Below the pieces are notes generated by a model. It was not told the origin of the DNA. It was given only the letters and a program-made list of their open reading frames with translations, and did not search any database. Positions 1-8,888 of a DNA stretch of 52,590 nt are shown here, piece by piece. Source of the DNA: Bacteroidales bacterium (GTDB lineage Bacteria > Bacteroidota > Bacteroidia > Bacteroidales > UBA4181); NCBI GenBank assembly GCA_031275285.1, contig JAISOY010000074.1:1-52590 (forward strand), written 5' to 3'. How positions within the stretch are numbered: position 1 is the stretch's first letter; each line of letters starts with the position of its first letter. The position numbers and the translations under genes are program-made.

Positions 1-1508
1 GAGATGATCTTTTTCCCGGTTCCGTCACGGTATACGAAATTACCGAAACCCATCTGATGGTTAATAAAGCTGCGGATCTCCTGCAATAAAGAATCAGAAT
101 CTTTGGCAATGAAAGTGGCTTTGATCTCAAACGCCTTATGGGCTATTTCCCGGTTTGCAGATTGCACTACAATAGGCAGGTCGGATACCACTTCCCGGAC
201 TTCATCGGCCAGGAGAAACCCTGCTTCATGAACCAATACCCCGTCTTTGGGGAATTCCACATCGGTAATCAGACACATCAGATTGTCTCCGTACTTGTGC
301 ACCATTTTCATAGCCTCTTCATAATCAGAAACCAATATTACTTTAGGTCTCAGCCGCGCCCGCAATACTTTTATCATGTTATCGGCATGGACCTCTTCTA
401 CCAGTTTACGTGTCTGCTCCTGTACACTACTGTATAACAACGGCAGATATCTGGAATAATAGATTTCGGAATCTTCTACCAGTAAGATCACTTTGATCAA
501 ACCGACCTGTGTGTCATTGTCCACATTCATCCGGTCTTCAAGGTATTTCACCATGACATAAAATATCTTGGTATTCCCGCTCCATATAAAGATCTTGTCG
601 ATGGTAGGATATTTAACTATCCTTTCCTTATAATAGGCAAGATCTGCCGAATGGTTGGTCAATAGGAAAATTGGCAATACCGGATTTTTTTCACGGATGA
701 TTTTACTGATTTGGAAAGGCATCTCGCGATCGGATCCTCCCATGATGATCACCATGTCGAAACGGATCAGCTGGAGTTGCCGTTTGGCTTCTTCTATCGA
801 AGTAACCCCGGTGATGCGGGGCATGGAAATGATGTTGTTCTGGTAATGTTCACCTAAAATATGTTCGATGAATTTACCTTCGTTTTCGATGGAGAAAGTA
901 TCATAGAGGGTGGCCACCATCAGGATTTCATTTACCTTGAACGGCATCAGTTCGTGTAAGGTATTGATGGTCGTATTCTGGTTGGCTAAAAAACGCTGTA
1001 GCAACTGTCGGCTATCTATATGGGAAAGAGGAGCTTCTTCTGGTTCCTGGTCTTCTCCGGACTGCTCGTTTTCATCCCGTTTTAAAGCCATTTCATCTAA
1101 CTCGATGTTATTAAGCCGGTTCGATATAATCATAGTGATATTATCGATCAGGTTTCGTTTTTCCTTTAAAAAAGGACCTTCATCGATGACCGGAAATTCC
1201 TGTGTATAGAATACTTCTACACTTCCCTGCCCGCCTTTAATTGTAGTAAAAGATTGGGTTTGCCGCCACCCGGTTTCTATAAATCCGGAAGAAACAAATT
1301 CCAGTTCTCCATAGCGGATACGTGCTACCGTATGTTCATTATACTGCCATCCTGCGGGAAGGATATCACATATTTGCTGTAACATCACATCCACCGGATA
1401 CGTCGTATTCAATATCCTGATCGTTTGGTTGATGCAGGTAAGTTCTTTAATACGTTCACGGTTCTCGAACAATAAATGATCCATCTGTGTGTGATCGGGT
1501 GAATCCAT
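1..1508 (-). CDS. Multidomain sensor protein, N-terminal part (PEP/pyruvate-binding family by resemblance); partial
   Basis: The reading frame is open from an ATG at 1508 to the left edge, so about 502 residues are visible and the C-terminus is missing. The first ~150 residues look like a GAF-type sensor (CDILPAGWQYNE, VARIRYGELEFVSSG). A receiver-like alpha/beta segment follows at about residues 190-330 (NEILMVATLYDTF, FDMVIIMGGSD), and a second from about 335 (VILLVEDSEIYYS, VILVSDYEEAM). From memory, this order matches a Bacteroidales family of roughly 1000 residues that ends in a PPDK-type PEP/pyruvate-binding domain. That domain would lie outside the window, so a signalling or phosphotransfer role is inference. 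The frame and domain style are clear; the family name is moderately sure. It is divergent from the gene at 1687. Confidence 0.7.
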   Translation of the reverse strand, partial: MDSPDHTQMDHLLFENRERIKELTCINQTIRILNTTYPVDVMLQQICDILPAGWQYNEHTVARIRYGELEFVSSGFIETGWRQTQSFTTIKGGQGSVEVFYTQEFPVIDEGPFLKEKRNLIDNITMIISNRLNNIELDEMALKRDENEQSGEDQEPEEAPLSHIDSRQLLQRFLANQNTTINTLHELMPFKVNEILMVATLYDTFSIENEGKFIEHILGEHYQNNIISMPRITGVTSIEEAKRQLQLIRFDMVIIMGGSDREMPFQISKIIREKNPVLPIFLLTNHSADLAYYKERIVKYPTIDKIFIWSGNTKIFYVMVKYLEDRMNVDNDTQVGLIKVILLVEDSEIYYSRYLPLLYSSVQEQTRKLVEEVHADNMIKVLRARLRPKVILVSDYEEAMKMVHKYGDNLMCLITDVEFPKDGVLVHEAGFLLADEVREVVSDLPIVVQSANREIAHKAFEIKATFIAKDSDSLLQEIRSFINHQMGFGNFVYRDGTGKKII

Positions 1509-1644
1509 TTTATTAATGATTGAATCATGAATCCCATACAGGGGTAAAATCAATGTGCTAAATTAAGGTTTTTTGGTGATGATGCCAAAATGAAATCATA
1601 CGGGGTAAGTTTGGTATCGGACAATTCTTTTTCAGTATATTTAT

Positions 1645-1652
1645 TACCTTTG
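1645..1652 (+). promoter_or_regulatory. Putative Bacteroidota -7 element (TACCTTTG)
   Basis: TACCTTTG fits the TAnnTTTG consensus of the Bacteroidota primary sigma factor and lies 34 bases before the ATG at 1687. A T-rich stretch about 20 bases upstream could serve as the -33 element. Prediction by motif only. Confidence 0.4.
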
Positions 1653-1686
1653 TCGGTTTAAATCTGTGTATTAATATGATAACCAT

Positions 1687-2637
1687 ATGGACAAGACCAT
1701 TCTGAATTTATTGTTCGACTACCGGGGGAAAATCAGTTACCGGGAGTTTATTGCCGGGATTATCCTGTTGTTCATCACACTGGGGTGTCATTTCAGCATC
1801 TATGCCAATCATGCACTCAATATGGTTTTTACATCACGATTCGGTTATGAATGGCTGAGTTCTTTTACTGTATATAACCAGATAATGTCTGGTTTTTCTC
1901 CTCAGTTGATACCCACAGGATTTATTCTTTCATATTCATCATTTGTATTGGCATTGAAACGGATGCGTATGATAAACGGAAACTGTACTTTATCCATAAT
2001 CACAGGAGTATTGAATTTTTTCTTTTTCGCATCATTACAGGGTTTATCCATATCTGCTTCTTTTATTGAAAACAGTACGATGTTGGATATGGTACCAAAA
2101 GCGCTGCTCATCACGCTGGCGGTATTTCTGGTTTTGGGCATTATTATTCTATTGCTTTTGTCCCGTCGCGGTAATCAGGAAGAAGTCGATAGGCCTGAAT
2201 ACAAGGAAGGGAACAAGTTGGGAATTATCAGTTATATTATCAGGTTGGGCAAACTAATGGGGTTTGTGGCTATAGTAGTATTAGTTGCAGGAGTGATCAT
2301 AGTTATAGAGCCATTTATTGTGATGTCCTTGCACGGATCTTTTTTCCGGATATTTATCATCGCTGCATGTCTTATACCGGTGATTTTTTATATCAGGTAT
2401 ACTGCTTTTCGACTTAATGATGCGGGTGTTTCCATTGGCTGGCTTGCCGGAATATTAATCGCCTATGTACTGATGGTAGCCCTTAAAATATGGATGGGAT
2501 TCACGGCATGTGGTGGATATCACCTATATGAAACTTTCTTCAGTATTGCATTGGGTTTTTATTTACTGGCTCAGTTTATACCTTTCCTGCTGCCGTCGAA
2601 GGATGAGCAACCTGTTGAAAATGAACAATCTTATTAA
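1687..2637 (+). CDS. DUF805-like multi-pass membrane protein
   Basis: This 316-residue protein is strongly hydrophobic, with about seven or eight predicted membrane segments. The N-terminus (FDYRGKISYREFIAG) resembles the DUF805 entry motif, and VLALKRMRMINGN near residue 95 resembles the first half of its R-R-x-x-D signature. A fuller signature, AFRLNDAGVSIGW, appears near residue 240. The family is usually about 120-150 residues, so this may be a doubled or expanded relative. Function is unknown. The next gene starts 15 bases downstream, so the two are probably cotranscribed. The gene is certain; the family is a moderate call. Confidence 0.75.
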   Translation: MDKTILNLLFDYRGKISYREFIAGIILLFITLGCHFSIYANHALNMVFTSRFGYEWLSSFTVYNQIMSGFSPQLIPTGFILSYSSFVLALKRMRMINGNCTLSIITGVLNFFFFASLQGLSISASFIENSTMLDMVPKALLITLAVFLVLGIIILLLLSRRGNQEEVDRPEYKEGNKLGIISYIIRLGKLMGFVAIVVLVAGVIIVIEPFIVMSLHGSFFRIFIIAACLIPVIFYIRYTAFRLNDAGVSIGWLAGILIAYVLMVALKIWMGFTACGGYHLYETFFSIALGFYLLAQFIPFLLPSKDEQPVENEQSY

Positions 2638-2652
2638 ATTCTGAAATATCAC

Positions 2653-3192
2653 ATGAAAAAAATAGTATTTATCATTCTTTTATCCATGAGTATGGGGCAT
2701 TTTCTTTTGGCCAAAGAAAACGGGTTCAAGATATATTTTTTTAACCGCGCTTATACCGGTGATTTTGAACTGGCCATGTATGATTATGACACTACCTGGA
2801 ACGCATTTTTGCAGGATGCTGATCTGAGCAGGGCGACCTTACTGATAGATGATCAAGATATCAGAGAATACAGGTGGAAAGACCAGATACTGAGAATATC
2901 AGATACGAAGATCGGGAAAATATATGAGAAAAAAGCCGGGTTGTATCAATATATCTTTATTGTAACCCTCAATGGAAAAAGAATGTATGCCGGTAGGGTG
3001 ATTTCGAAAAAGTCTGCCATGGCAGTAAAATTCCCGGTGATATATTATGATGACATTTATGAAAATAATTCATTACAGATATATCCGGTACATACTACGA
3101 TACAGCTTGAGGATATTCCCGGAGAAACCCGTGATATAACGGTCATCCCTGCTGTTAAAGAGCATTTTCAATCGGTGAAAAAAATAAAATGA
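2653..3192 (+). CDS. Secreted protein of unknown function
   Basis: I do not recognise this 179-residue protein. It begins with a clear signal peptide (KKIVFIILLSMSMGHFLLA, cleavage probably before KENG), so it is likely exported to the periplasm. The mature part is rich in beta-prone stretches and aromatic residues (LYQYIFIVTLNGKRMYAGRV) and has no cysteine pair or catalytic motif that I can see. It sits 15 bases after the DUF805-like membrane protein and 85 bases before the acetyltransferase gene. It may partner the membrane protein, but that is only inferred from spacing. Confidence 0.75.
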   Translation: MKKIVFIILLSMSMGHFLLAKENGFKIYFFNRAYTGDFELAMYDYDTTWNAFLQDADLSRATLLIDDQDIREYRWKDQILRISDTKIGKIYEKKAGLYQYIFIVTLNGKRMYAGRVISKKSAMAVKFPVIYYDDIYENNSLQIYPVHTTIQLEDIPGETRDITVIPAVKEHFQSVKKIK

Positions 3193-3277
3193 AATACTTC
3201 AATTTGAGCTATTGAAGACCTATTGTATGATTTTCAAAGGTTTAATAAGTAGGATGTCTGATAGGTAACAGGGTTAT

Positions 3278-3784
3278 ATGGATGTTTTGGAAACAGATCG
3301 GCTGATCATACAACCCTTTGATGTTGTACACGTTCATGATTTTCTGGAATTCTACAATCAAGCAGAAACCATGAAATGGGTCGGAAACGGAAAATCGACG
3401 TGGACGGAAAACGAATTACTGGAAAAGATGGCCAGGTTTTCAGGACAGTATCCTTTTGGTATTTATTCGGTATTCCTCAAATCCGAATGTAAAGTGATCG
3501 GGGAAATATCGCTCTTTGATACATTTCAATCGTCGGTTAAAGCGGAAATCGGATACATCATCCATCAGGGATATTGGAATAAGGGTTATGCTTCTGAACT
3601 GTTGCATACATTTGTTCCATTCTGTAAAGAAGGATGGAAATTTGAGCAGATTATCGCCCGGATGTACAGCGATAATATAGTTTCAGCAAAGATTTGTGAA
3701 AAAATGGGCATGAGCCCGGTAGCCAGGGATGAAATAGCTGATGGTGTGGTCAGGCTTACTTATGAACTGAAATTCAATCATTAA
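3278..3784 (+). CDS. GNAT acetyltransferase, RimJ/RimL type
   Basis: The 168-residue protein has the RimJ/RimL layout. It opens with LETDRLIIQPFD, continues with a central strand (KVIGEISLFD), and has the acetyl-CoA region EIGYIIHQGYWNKGYASELL, where the usual Q/RxxGxG/A loop reads QGYWNKGYA. It ends with SAKICEKMGM, the usual N-acetyltransferase tail motif. Length is normal for the family. It would transfer an acetyl group from acetyl-CoA to an amine; the substrate (protein N-terminus, ribosomal protein or small molecule) cannot be read from the sequence. The next gene starts three bases after its stop. Confidence 0.88.
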   Translation: MDVLETDRLIIQPFDVVHVHDFLEFYNQAETMKWVGNGKSTWTENELLEKMARFSGQYPFGIYSVFLKSECKVIGEISLFDTFQSSVKAEIGYIIHQGYWNKGYASELLHTFVPFCKEGWKFEQIIARMYSDNIVSAKICEKMGMSPVARDEIADGVVRLTYELKFNH

Positions 3785-3787
3785 ACG

Positions 3788-4651
3788 ATGAAAGAGAGGC
3801 TTTTGGAGTTACAGGAGAAAATATTTCAACATTATCACCAACAGGAGAATGGATTTCACCTGGTATACTCACCCCGGATTTATTTTTTTGAATCGGGTGA
3901 TTTGTATGAGATCATTTTCTACGGGGAAGGATACGATGACGATCCGTCTGTAAAAGCTGATGACCTTGGAGAAGGATACAATTACGGATACTGTGCCTTG
4001 CTTGATTTCCTAACGGTACAGGAGAATGCCGAAAAAGTATCTGTCCTGCGTTTCGGAGGGCCTGATTCAGGAGCGAACGGAACGCGGAGCTGGGATTTTT
4101 CCCGTCTGGTGCATTCGGATGTCCGGTTTACCAATCTGTTGGAGTTTGAAGTGGCATTGACCGATCCCGGAGATCATAACACCAGTATTATCGATGAACA
4201 GAGCAGTTATGAAGAGAATGGGACCATCGCCAGATTGGTTTCCCGGATGCCCCGGTTGGAAACACTTATCGTACCTTCGGCACCTGACCGGTCTTTTTTC
4301 GATCTGGAAGACCTGCCGATCATTGAATTAAAAGTGCAGGCCGGCTATGACCATCAGAATTTTATCGGGAATCTGGCAGACTCTTCCAACCTGAAAGAAT
4401 TACGTGCGCTGGATTATTCGGAAAAATTCGATCGTTTCAACGATTTTACCGACAAGGACCTTACTTCTTTTGAAAGCTATAAAAATTTGTTCCGATCAGA
4501 TGCTTTTCGTCATTCTCCCAACAGCTTTCATTTTAAACTTCGTTATGCGCGCCTTACAAAAGAACAATTGTTCGAATTGCAGGAAATCAATCCGATACAG
4601 TTTCTGTACATCGATGTCCAGCCCGGGCATTATGTCAGTCATATAAGATAA
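3788..4651 (+). CDS. Unrecognised cytoplasmic protein with leucine-rich-repeat-like segments
   Basis: This 287-residue protein has no signal peptide and is acidic. The first ~90 residues contain an aromatic, Asp/Glu-rich region (YEIIFYGEGYDDDPS). From about residue 90 onward the pattern of spaced leucines (LLEFEVALTD, RMPRLETLIV, NLKELRALDY) suggests degenerate leucine-rich repeats. I cannot assign a family. It starts three bases after the acetyltransferase and is followed 14 bases later by an anchored protein, so all probably share a transcript. Such LRR-like proteins are sometimes immunity or antitoxin-type partners, but nothing here shows a toxin. Confidence 0.7.
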   Translation: MKERLLELQEKIFQHYHQQENGFHLVYSPRIYFFESGDLYEIIFYGEGYDDDPSVKADDLGEGYNYGYCALLDFLTVQENAEKVSVLRFGGPDSGANGTRSWDFSRLVHSDVRFTNLLEFEVALTDPGDHNTSIIDEQSSYEENGTIARLVSRMPRLETLIVPSAPDRSFFDLEDLPIIELKVQAGYDHQNFIGNLADSSNLKELRALDYSEKFDRFNDFTDKDLTSFESYKNLFRSDAFRHSPNSFHFKLRYARLTKEQLFELQEINPIQFLYIDVQPGHYVSHIR

Positions 4652-4665
4652 GGATTGCTGATCAC

Positions 4666-5322
4666 ATGAAACGATTGATACCTCTTTTGATTTTATCTCT
4701 TGTCCTGATTTCCTATAAGCTGATCACCGATGTCCGGTATGTGAAAAATGATCATTCTGTCCTGATAGAATGGATGGACAGCCTGTCCGGTGATTTCTCA
4801 TTCAAAGATAAATGGAGCTATCCGGAAGGTATTTATGTCAACAAATTCGGACAACTGAGCTGTGATGGGTTATGTCCGGACGGAATTGAAAGAATGAAAG
4901 ATCCGGATGGGCGGATTTTTGAAGATTCGCTGGAAGTATTTTACTCTATCTTGGATACCGCCCATCTGTACCATACGATATCCTGTGATGCGGGATGTTA
5001 CGAATTCGCAGGGACCAATTTCATTACGGTTCGTAAAAAGGGAAGAAAAACGGTGGAATGCTATACCCATACCAATGCTGCGACTCATTGCCACCTTCAG
5101 ATGGAGATTTTCAGGGGCAGGTGTATGCCGGTTGTCGTGCTGAATAGTATTTCCGGAAAAGGTGAAGTAAGGTATACCTGTAACGGTGGACAGATAATGG
5201 TAGATAAAAAAATGTGGGATAAAGGAGTGATGAAAGCGGATTTTCATTTTACTTTTGATCATGAACCATATGAAGAAACTCCTGTGTACTGGAAAGGGAG
5301 AATATATGCTTTTATAGAATAG
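4666..5322 (+). CDS. Membrane-anchored or secreted protein of unknown function
   Basis: A 218-residue protein with an N-terminal hydrophobic helix (RLIPLLILSLVLISYKL) that could be a signal anchor or an uncleaved signal peptide. The rest looks periplasmic and contains several cysteines (SCDGLCPDG, SCDAGCYE), which would suit disulfide bonds or metal binding. No family is recognised. The stop codon directly abuts the ATG of the DUF218 gene at 5323, so the pair is translationally coupled. This is the only functional hint: the neighbour is an envelope-type protein. Confidence 0.75.
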   Translation: MKRLIPLLILSLVLISYKLITDVRYVKNDHSVLIEWMDSLSGDFSFKDKWSYPEGIYVNKFGQLSCDGLCPDGIERMKDPDGRIFEDSLEVFYSILDTAHLYHTISCDAGCYEFAGTNFITVRKKGRKTVECYTHTNAATHCHLQMEIFRGRCMPVVVLNSISGKGEVRYTCNGGQIMVDKKMWDKGVMKADFHFTFDHEPYEETPVYWKGRIYAFIE

Positions 5323-6120
5323 ATGATACGTATGAAAAATATAATTAAAAAAGCAGCCATAATAACCGGTCTTCTTTTGATAGTCGGGGCTACAATCTTA
5401 TCTATAGCTTATGGATTTACCATCGGAAATGCAATTGCATACGCCGCAGGGATCATATTGATAGCTGTCGGGTTATGGTTTCACGAGTTGCCGTTACGAT
5501 TGCAGAAAACATTACTGGTACTGGCGGGCATCGGTATCATTTTCTTTTTAACAGTAACTACTATGATTATCATTTATGGGAACCGTGATACCGTGACATT
5601 TGATGAAGATTGTGTCCTGGTGTTCGGTTGTGGGATCAGGGGGGAGACCGTTTTACCTACCCTACAGTCAAGGCTGGACAAGTGCCTGGAGTATCTGGAG
5701 AAAAATCCGGATGCTATTGTGATCCTTAGTGGCGGACGGGGCCGAAACGAAGAGATCGCGGAAGCTGAAGCCATGAGACGTTACCTGATGCAGAATGGAA
5801 TATACGGCGGACAAATTTATGTGGAAGACCGTTCGAGGAGTACTACAGGAAATGTGATGTTTTCAAAGTTATTACTTCATGTATTATTTTCCGGGCGTGA
5901 CTTTACTGTAGCCTGTATCACCAGTGATTATCATGCATACAGGGCTGAGAACACCATGCGCCGCGCTAAGATCGATACCCGGCGTTTCAGCGCTGGTGTG
6001 AAATGGTATTTGCGTCCGTCAGCCTATTGCAGGGAAGTACTTTCCATCTGTAAATTCTGGATCAAAAGAGATCGTTTTCTGGCAGAGATCCCTTATTCTT
6101 CCCAACCTTATTCCGAATAG
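5323..6120 (+). CDS. DUF218 (YdcF/SanA/ElyC-type) membrane protein
   Basis: The 265-residue protein has two or three N-terminal membrane helices (about residues 8-85) and then a DUF218 domain. The diagnostic stretches are CVLVFGCGIRGETVLPTL, IVILSGGRGRNEEIAEAEAM, EDRSRSTTGNVMFSK and ITSDYHAYRA. DUF218 proteins such as SanA and ElyC affect envelope integrity and peptidoglycan-precursor metabolism in enterobacteria; the exact reaction is not established. The start at 5323 directly follows the previous stop; a second ATG lies 9 bases later (MKNIIKKAA) and is equally possible. It is convergent with the gene ending at 6160. Confidence 0.88.
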   Translation: MIRMKNIIKKAAIITGLLLIVGATILSIAYGFTIGNAIAYAAGIILIAVGLWFHELPLRLQKTLLVLAGIGIIFFLTVTTMIIIYGNRDTVTFDEDCVLVFGCGIRGETVLPTLQSRLDKCLEYLEKNPDAIVILSGGRGRNEEIAEAEAMRRYLMQNGIYGGQIYVEDRSRSTTGNVMFSKLLLHVLFSGRDFTVACITSDYHAYRAENTMRRAKIDTRRFSAGVKWYLRPSAYCREVLSICKFWIKRDRFLAEIPYSSQPYSE

Positions 6121-6159
6121 TCCGTCGTGAAAATTAAGATACGCTTCGGGCGAACTCAA

Positions 6160-6663
6160 TTATTGAGCCAGCCTTTTCGCAATTTCTGTTTCAAGTTTTC
6201 CTTTGGATTGAAGCTTGATGTATTTTTCTATATTCTTATCTTTTCCTATGACATTTTTGTTTTTGTTGTAAACAAGAATAGCATTTTCCAACCCAGCCAG
6301 ATTACCTTTTAGTTGATCAGAAACATCTTTCGTTTCAAGCGAATATTTTGCCCAACCACCCAGGAATGCCATTAGGATATCCGGGTTCGACATGAAAGTG
6401 ACGATTTCCTGCCGAAGTTCTATTTTTACACTGGGACTTCCGGTTATCCATTTCATCAGGAAAGTATTGGCCGCTTTTCTTTTTTCAATATTTTGGTCAA
6501 CCGGATTTTTAGCAAGCCAGTTAACGCAGTTTATTATGTCCTGTTCATACGTTGCATAATCCTCAACTTTTACCAGATTGTAGTTTGTGGGGACTTGAAA
6601 TTCTTGAGCAAAAAGTAAAATTCCCTGAAACACAATAATGCTAACAAAAAATATTTTTTTCAT
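6160..6663 (-). CDS. Secreted protein of unknown function next to a LytTR regulator
   Basis: A 167-residue protein with a signal peptide (KKIFFVSIIVFQGILLFAQ, cleavage after AQ). The mature part is mostly helical and contains a conserved-looking segment VNWLAKNPVDQN followed by FLMKWITGSPSV. I recall similar small Bacteroidota secreted proteins of unknown role but cannot name a family. It lies 177 bases downstream of the LytTR response-regulator gene on the same strand, so it could be cotranscribed with it or be one of its targets. Confidence 0.75.
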   Translation of the reverse strand: MKKIFFVSIIVFQGILLFAQEFQVPTNYNLVKVEDYATYEQDIINCVNWLAKNPVDQNIEKRKAANTFLMKWITGSPSVKIELRQEIVTFMSNPDILMAFLGGWAKYSLETKDVSDQLKGNLAGLENAILVYNKNKNVIGKDKNIEKYIKLQSKGKLETEIAKRLAQ

Positions 6664-6840
6664 GATTAAACTATATTATTAAGATTTTCGTTGATATTTC
6701 ATTGGCTTTTTTTGGGACTCACTTCATTTTCATCACGCTTTGCTAGCACTTATACGACAGTATCTGTTGTGCGTCCGTTTTTTCTATCCGTTATCATTAT
6801 CGTTATGTGCCATATTCGCTTTTTTTAATACTGCCGGAAT

Positions 6841-7509
6841 TCATAACCGCCGGTAGAACTTATTTTGATAATTCTTTCCGACCGGTATCCGTATCCCTGC
6901 TATCTGAATGACGTTTCGTTCAATAGATTCGATCTTGTCCATCGCCACAATATACGATTTATGCACCCGCACAAAGTTGTCCGATGGCAGGATTTCTTCC
7001 ATACTCTGAAAATTTTGGATCGTCATGATCTTTGTCTGTTGGGTAACTATTCGTAGATACGCCCCCTGACCTTCCACAAAAAGAATATCCGAGAAATCAA
7101 CCCTTTCCATACGGTATTCCGTCTTCACAAACATGTAATTTTTAGCAGTTTTTACCTGCATTTCCGCCTGTACCCTATCAACCGCCTTCAGGAAACGCTC
7201 GAACGAATATGGTTTGAGCAGGTAATCCGTCACATTATAGTCGAAACCCTGCACCGCATATTGGTTATATGCCGACACGATCACGATCTTCGGACGATAC
7301 TGTAAGGCTTCGATAAATTGCAGCCCGGTAAACTGTTCCATTTGAATATCGAGGAAAACCAGATCAACAGAATTCGTTTTCATGTACATAACCGCCTCTA
7401 ATCCATTACTGAACGATTGCAGATGGTGTAACAGCGGAACCTGCACAATAAAAGCCTCTAACTTTTCAATAGCCAGAGGCGTATCGTCTATTACAATACA
7501 ACGGATCAT
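6841..7509 (-). CDS. LytTR-family response regulator
   Basis: The 222-residue protein has a receiver domain (residues 1-~120) with the acidic pair D8/D9, the phosphoacceptor D54 (LVFLDIQM) and the conserved lysine in LLKPYSF. A LytTR DNA-binding domain follows from about residue 130 (FVEGQGAYLRIVT, RVHKSYIVAMDKI). Length and order match the AlgR/LytR family. It should be phosphorylated by the sensor kinase encoded just upstream, with which it overlaps by 4 bases, and then bind direct-repeat operators. No operator is assigned here; the unknown secreted gene at 6160 is the nearest possible target. Confidence 0.95.
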   Translation of the reverse strand: MIRCIVIDDTPLAIEKLEAFIVQVPLLHHLQSFSNGLEAVMYMKTNSVDLVFLDIQMEQFTGLQFIEALQYRPKIVIVSAYNQYAVQGFDYNVTDYLLKPYSFERFLKAVDRVQAEMQVKTAKNYMFVKTEYRMERVDFSDILFVEGQGAYLRIVTQQTKIMTIQNFQSMEEILPSDNFVRVHKSYIVAMDKIESIERNVIQIAGIRIPVGKNYQNKFYRRL

Positions 7510-8525
7510 CGGGTGTCAACACTTAAAGACACACAAAATAAATCATTTTTTTCGTCAATCTGCAATTTATGCCTGCCGGGATAAAGAAGTTCCAGCCGGC
7601 GTTTGACGGTCTCCAAACCTATACCTCCGGTACTGTCTTTTTCTATATGCTGTGCCGGATTGGCAATATTCACCGATTCGAAATATATCTTGTTATCTTC
7701 CATCCTGAATGAAAATCGTATGGCATGTTTCACCGTTTTATCCGTACAATGTTTGAATGCATTCTCAATGAATGGGATAAACAACATGGGCGCCACTTCA
7801 ATGTTTTCATAATTGCCTTTTACGGAGTAGTCCACTAAATCGTGATTCGCATACTGCATTTCCTGTAAATCAATATAACTCCTGATTTGTTGTAATTCCT
7901 GTGAAAGCGGCGAGATATTTGAGTTGGTGTCGTAAATCATATAGCGCATCATTCCCGATAATCCCACCAACATACTTGATGCCTTATCCGGGTTCGATGT
8001 AATTAGACTGTCTATATTGTTGAGCGTATTGAACAGGAAATGAGGGTTTATCTGATTTTTGAGCAATTTCAATTCCGATTGAAGATTTTGTCGTTCAAGA
8101 TCCTTTTTCTGTTTCTTTTTTTGGAACCAGTCAATTCCTAAATAAAATAATGCGCCCCAAATGGAAGTTCGTATAGTCGCTATCAAAAAGACAACGTTTA
8201 GACCTACTGAATGGGGCCAGGAAACTTTTGAATTCTTAAAGAAAAGATCAATAAGCGGAGCAAACAGGGACTTCAATTCAGGAACGAAAAAAGCAATCAA
8301 ATAAAACAATATGACATATATAATGTTTTTCTTATCCTTTAAATATAAGTACATTAGGCCGTAAGACACATAGAATATAACAGGCATGAATAAAGCATGC
8401 AGTATATTAGCTTGCATCATTTCTGCTGTAGTAATATGTCGAGCTAAAAGTAAACTGCCCAAGTATAAGAGTATATACATGCAGCAGAATCCAACATGCA
8501 TCAAAATAATGGTCGATTTTTTCAT
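7506..8525 (-). CDS. LytS-type (His_kinase family) sensor histidine kinase
   Basis: This 339-residue protein has about four N-terminal membrane helices (residues 5-135), a short coiled linker rich in Lys/Gln, and the PF06580-type His_kinase domain. The phosphoacceptor is H162 in NQINPHFLFNTLNN. The ATPase part shows the N-box (PFIENAFKH) and the G-rich GGIGLETVKRRLELLYP. There is no separate sensor domain, so the stimulus is probably read at the membrane. It overlaps the LytTR regulator by 4 bases and forms a classical pair with it. The start is preceded by a TAnnTTTG-type element about 60 bases upstream. Confidence 0.95.
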   Translation of the reverse strand: MKKSTIILMHVGFCCMYILLYLGSLLLARHITTAEMMQANILHALFMPVIFYVSYGLMYLYLKDKKNIIYVILFYLIAFFVPELKSLFAPLIDLFFKNSKVSWPHSVGLNVVFLIATIRTSIWGALFYLGIDWFQKKKQKKDLERQNLQSELKLLKNQINPHFLFNTLNNIDSLITSNPDKASSMLVGLSGMMRYMIYDTNSNISPLSQELQQIRSYIDLQEMQYANHDLVDYSVKGNYENIEVAPMLFIPFIENAFKHCTDKTVKHAIRFSFRMEDNKIYFESVNIANPAQHIEKDSTGGIGLETVKRRLELLYPGRHKLQIDEKNDLFCVSLSVDTR

Positions 8526-8584
8526 GAATATTTAATTTAAAAAATGAAACATGTCGCAAAAGTCATGCTTTCTGCAATGTAGCG

Positions 8585-8592
8585 CAAAAATA
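8585..8592 (-). promoter_or_regulatory. Putative -7 element for the sensor kinase gene (TATTTTTG)
   Basis: Read on the minus strand this is TATTTTTG, a full match to TAnnTTTG, about 60 bases before the kinase start at 8525. A convincing -33 element at the usual spacing is not obvious. Confidence 0.4.
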
Positions 8593-8684
8593 CTTAACGA
8601 ACATGCGATTTTTATGAACCAAATCCAATATCTCATTAATTAATATGTGATACTACTTACTTCTGTCTGTTATCATAGTTGATA

Positions 8685-8703
8685 GTCGGACGAATTGATT
8701 GTC
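8685..8703 (+). repeat. Imperfect direct repeat, copy 1 (partner at 10086-10104)
   Basis: GTCGGACGAATTGATTGTC here and GTCAGACGAACAGATTGTC at 10086-10104 agree at 16 of 19 positions and flank the 8889 and 9351 genes. It could be a remnant of a duplicated junction or simply a repeated regulatory motif. Confidence 0.35.
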
Positions 8704-8836
8704 CATTTGTTGCACCCAACTGTAAGTTGGCCGTTGTTAAAAATGTAAGCTATTTTAGCTGCTTTTAGTTTGTTTTAACACATGGATTTATCATTGTTAA
8801 ATTAATCGAGACAAGTAATTTTTCCTCGTTTTCTAA

Positions 8837-8844
8837 TATATTTG
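8837..8844 (+). promoter_or_regulatory. Putative -7 element for the 8889 gene (TATATTTG)
   Basis: TATATTTG matches TAnnTTTG and lies 44 bases before the ATG at 8889; a T-rich stretch about 20 bases upstream could be the -33 box. Confidence 0.45.
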
Positions 8845-8888
8845 TTCGATAGTAAGAGATAATTTTAAAAGCAAGCAGAAAAATAATT

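Larger units (their letters stand above)
8526..8888. other. Intergenic region with divergent promoters and a short hairpin
   Basis: This 363-base AT-rich gap separates the divergent kinase gene and the 8889 gene. I see -7-like elements for both directions, a small perfect hairpin at 8716-8730 (CCAACT, three-base loop, AGTTGG), and a 19-base sequence at 8685-8703 that recurs imperfectly at 10086-10104. No coding sequence is supported. Confidence 0.5.
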
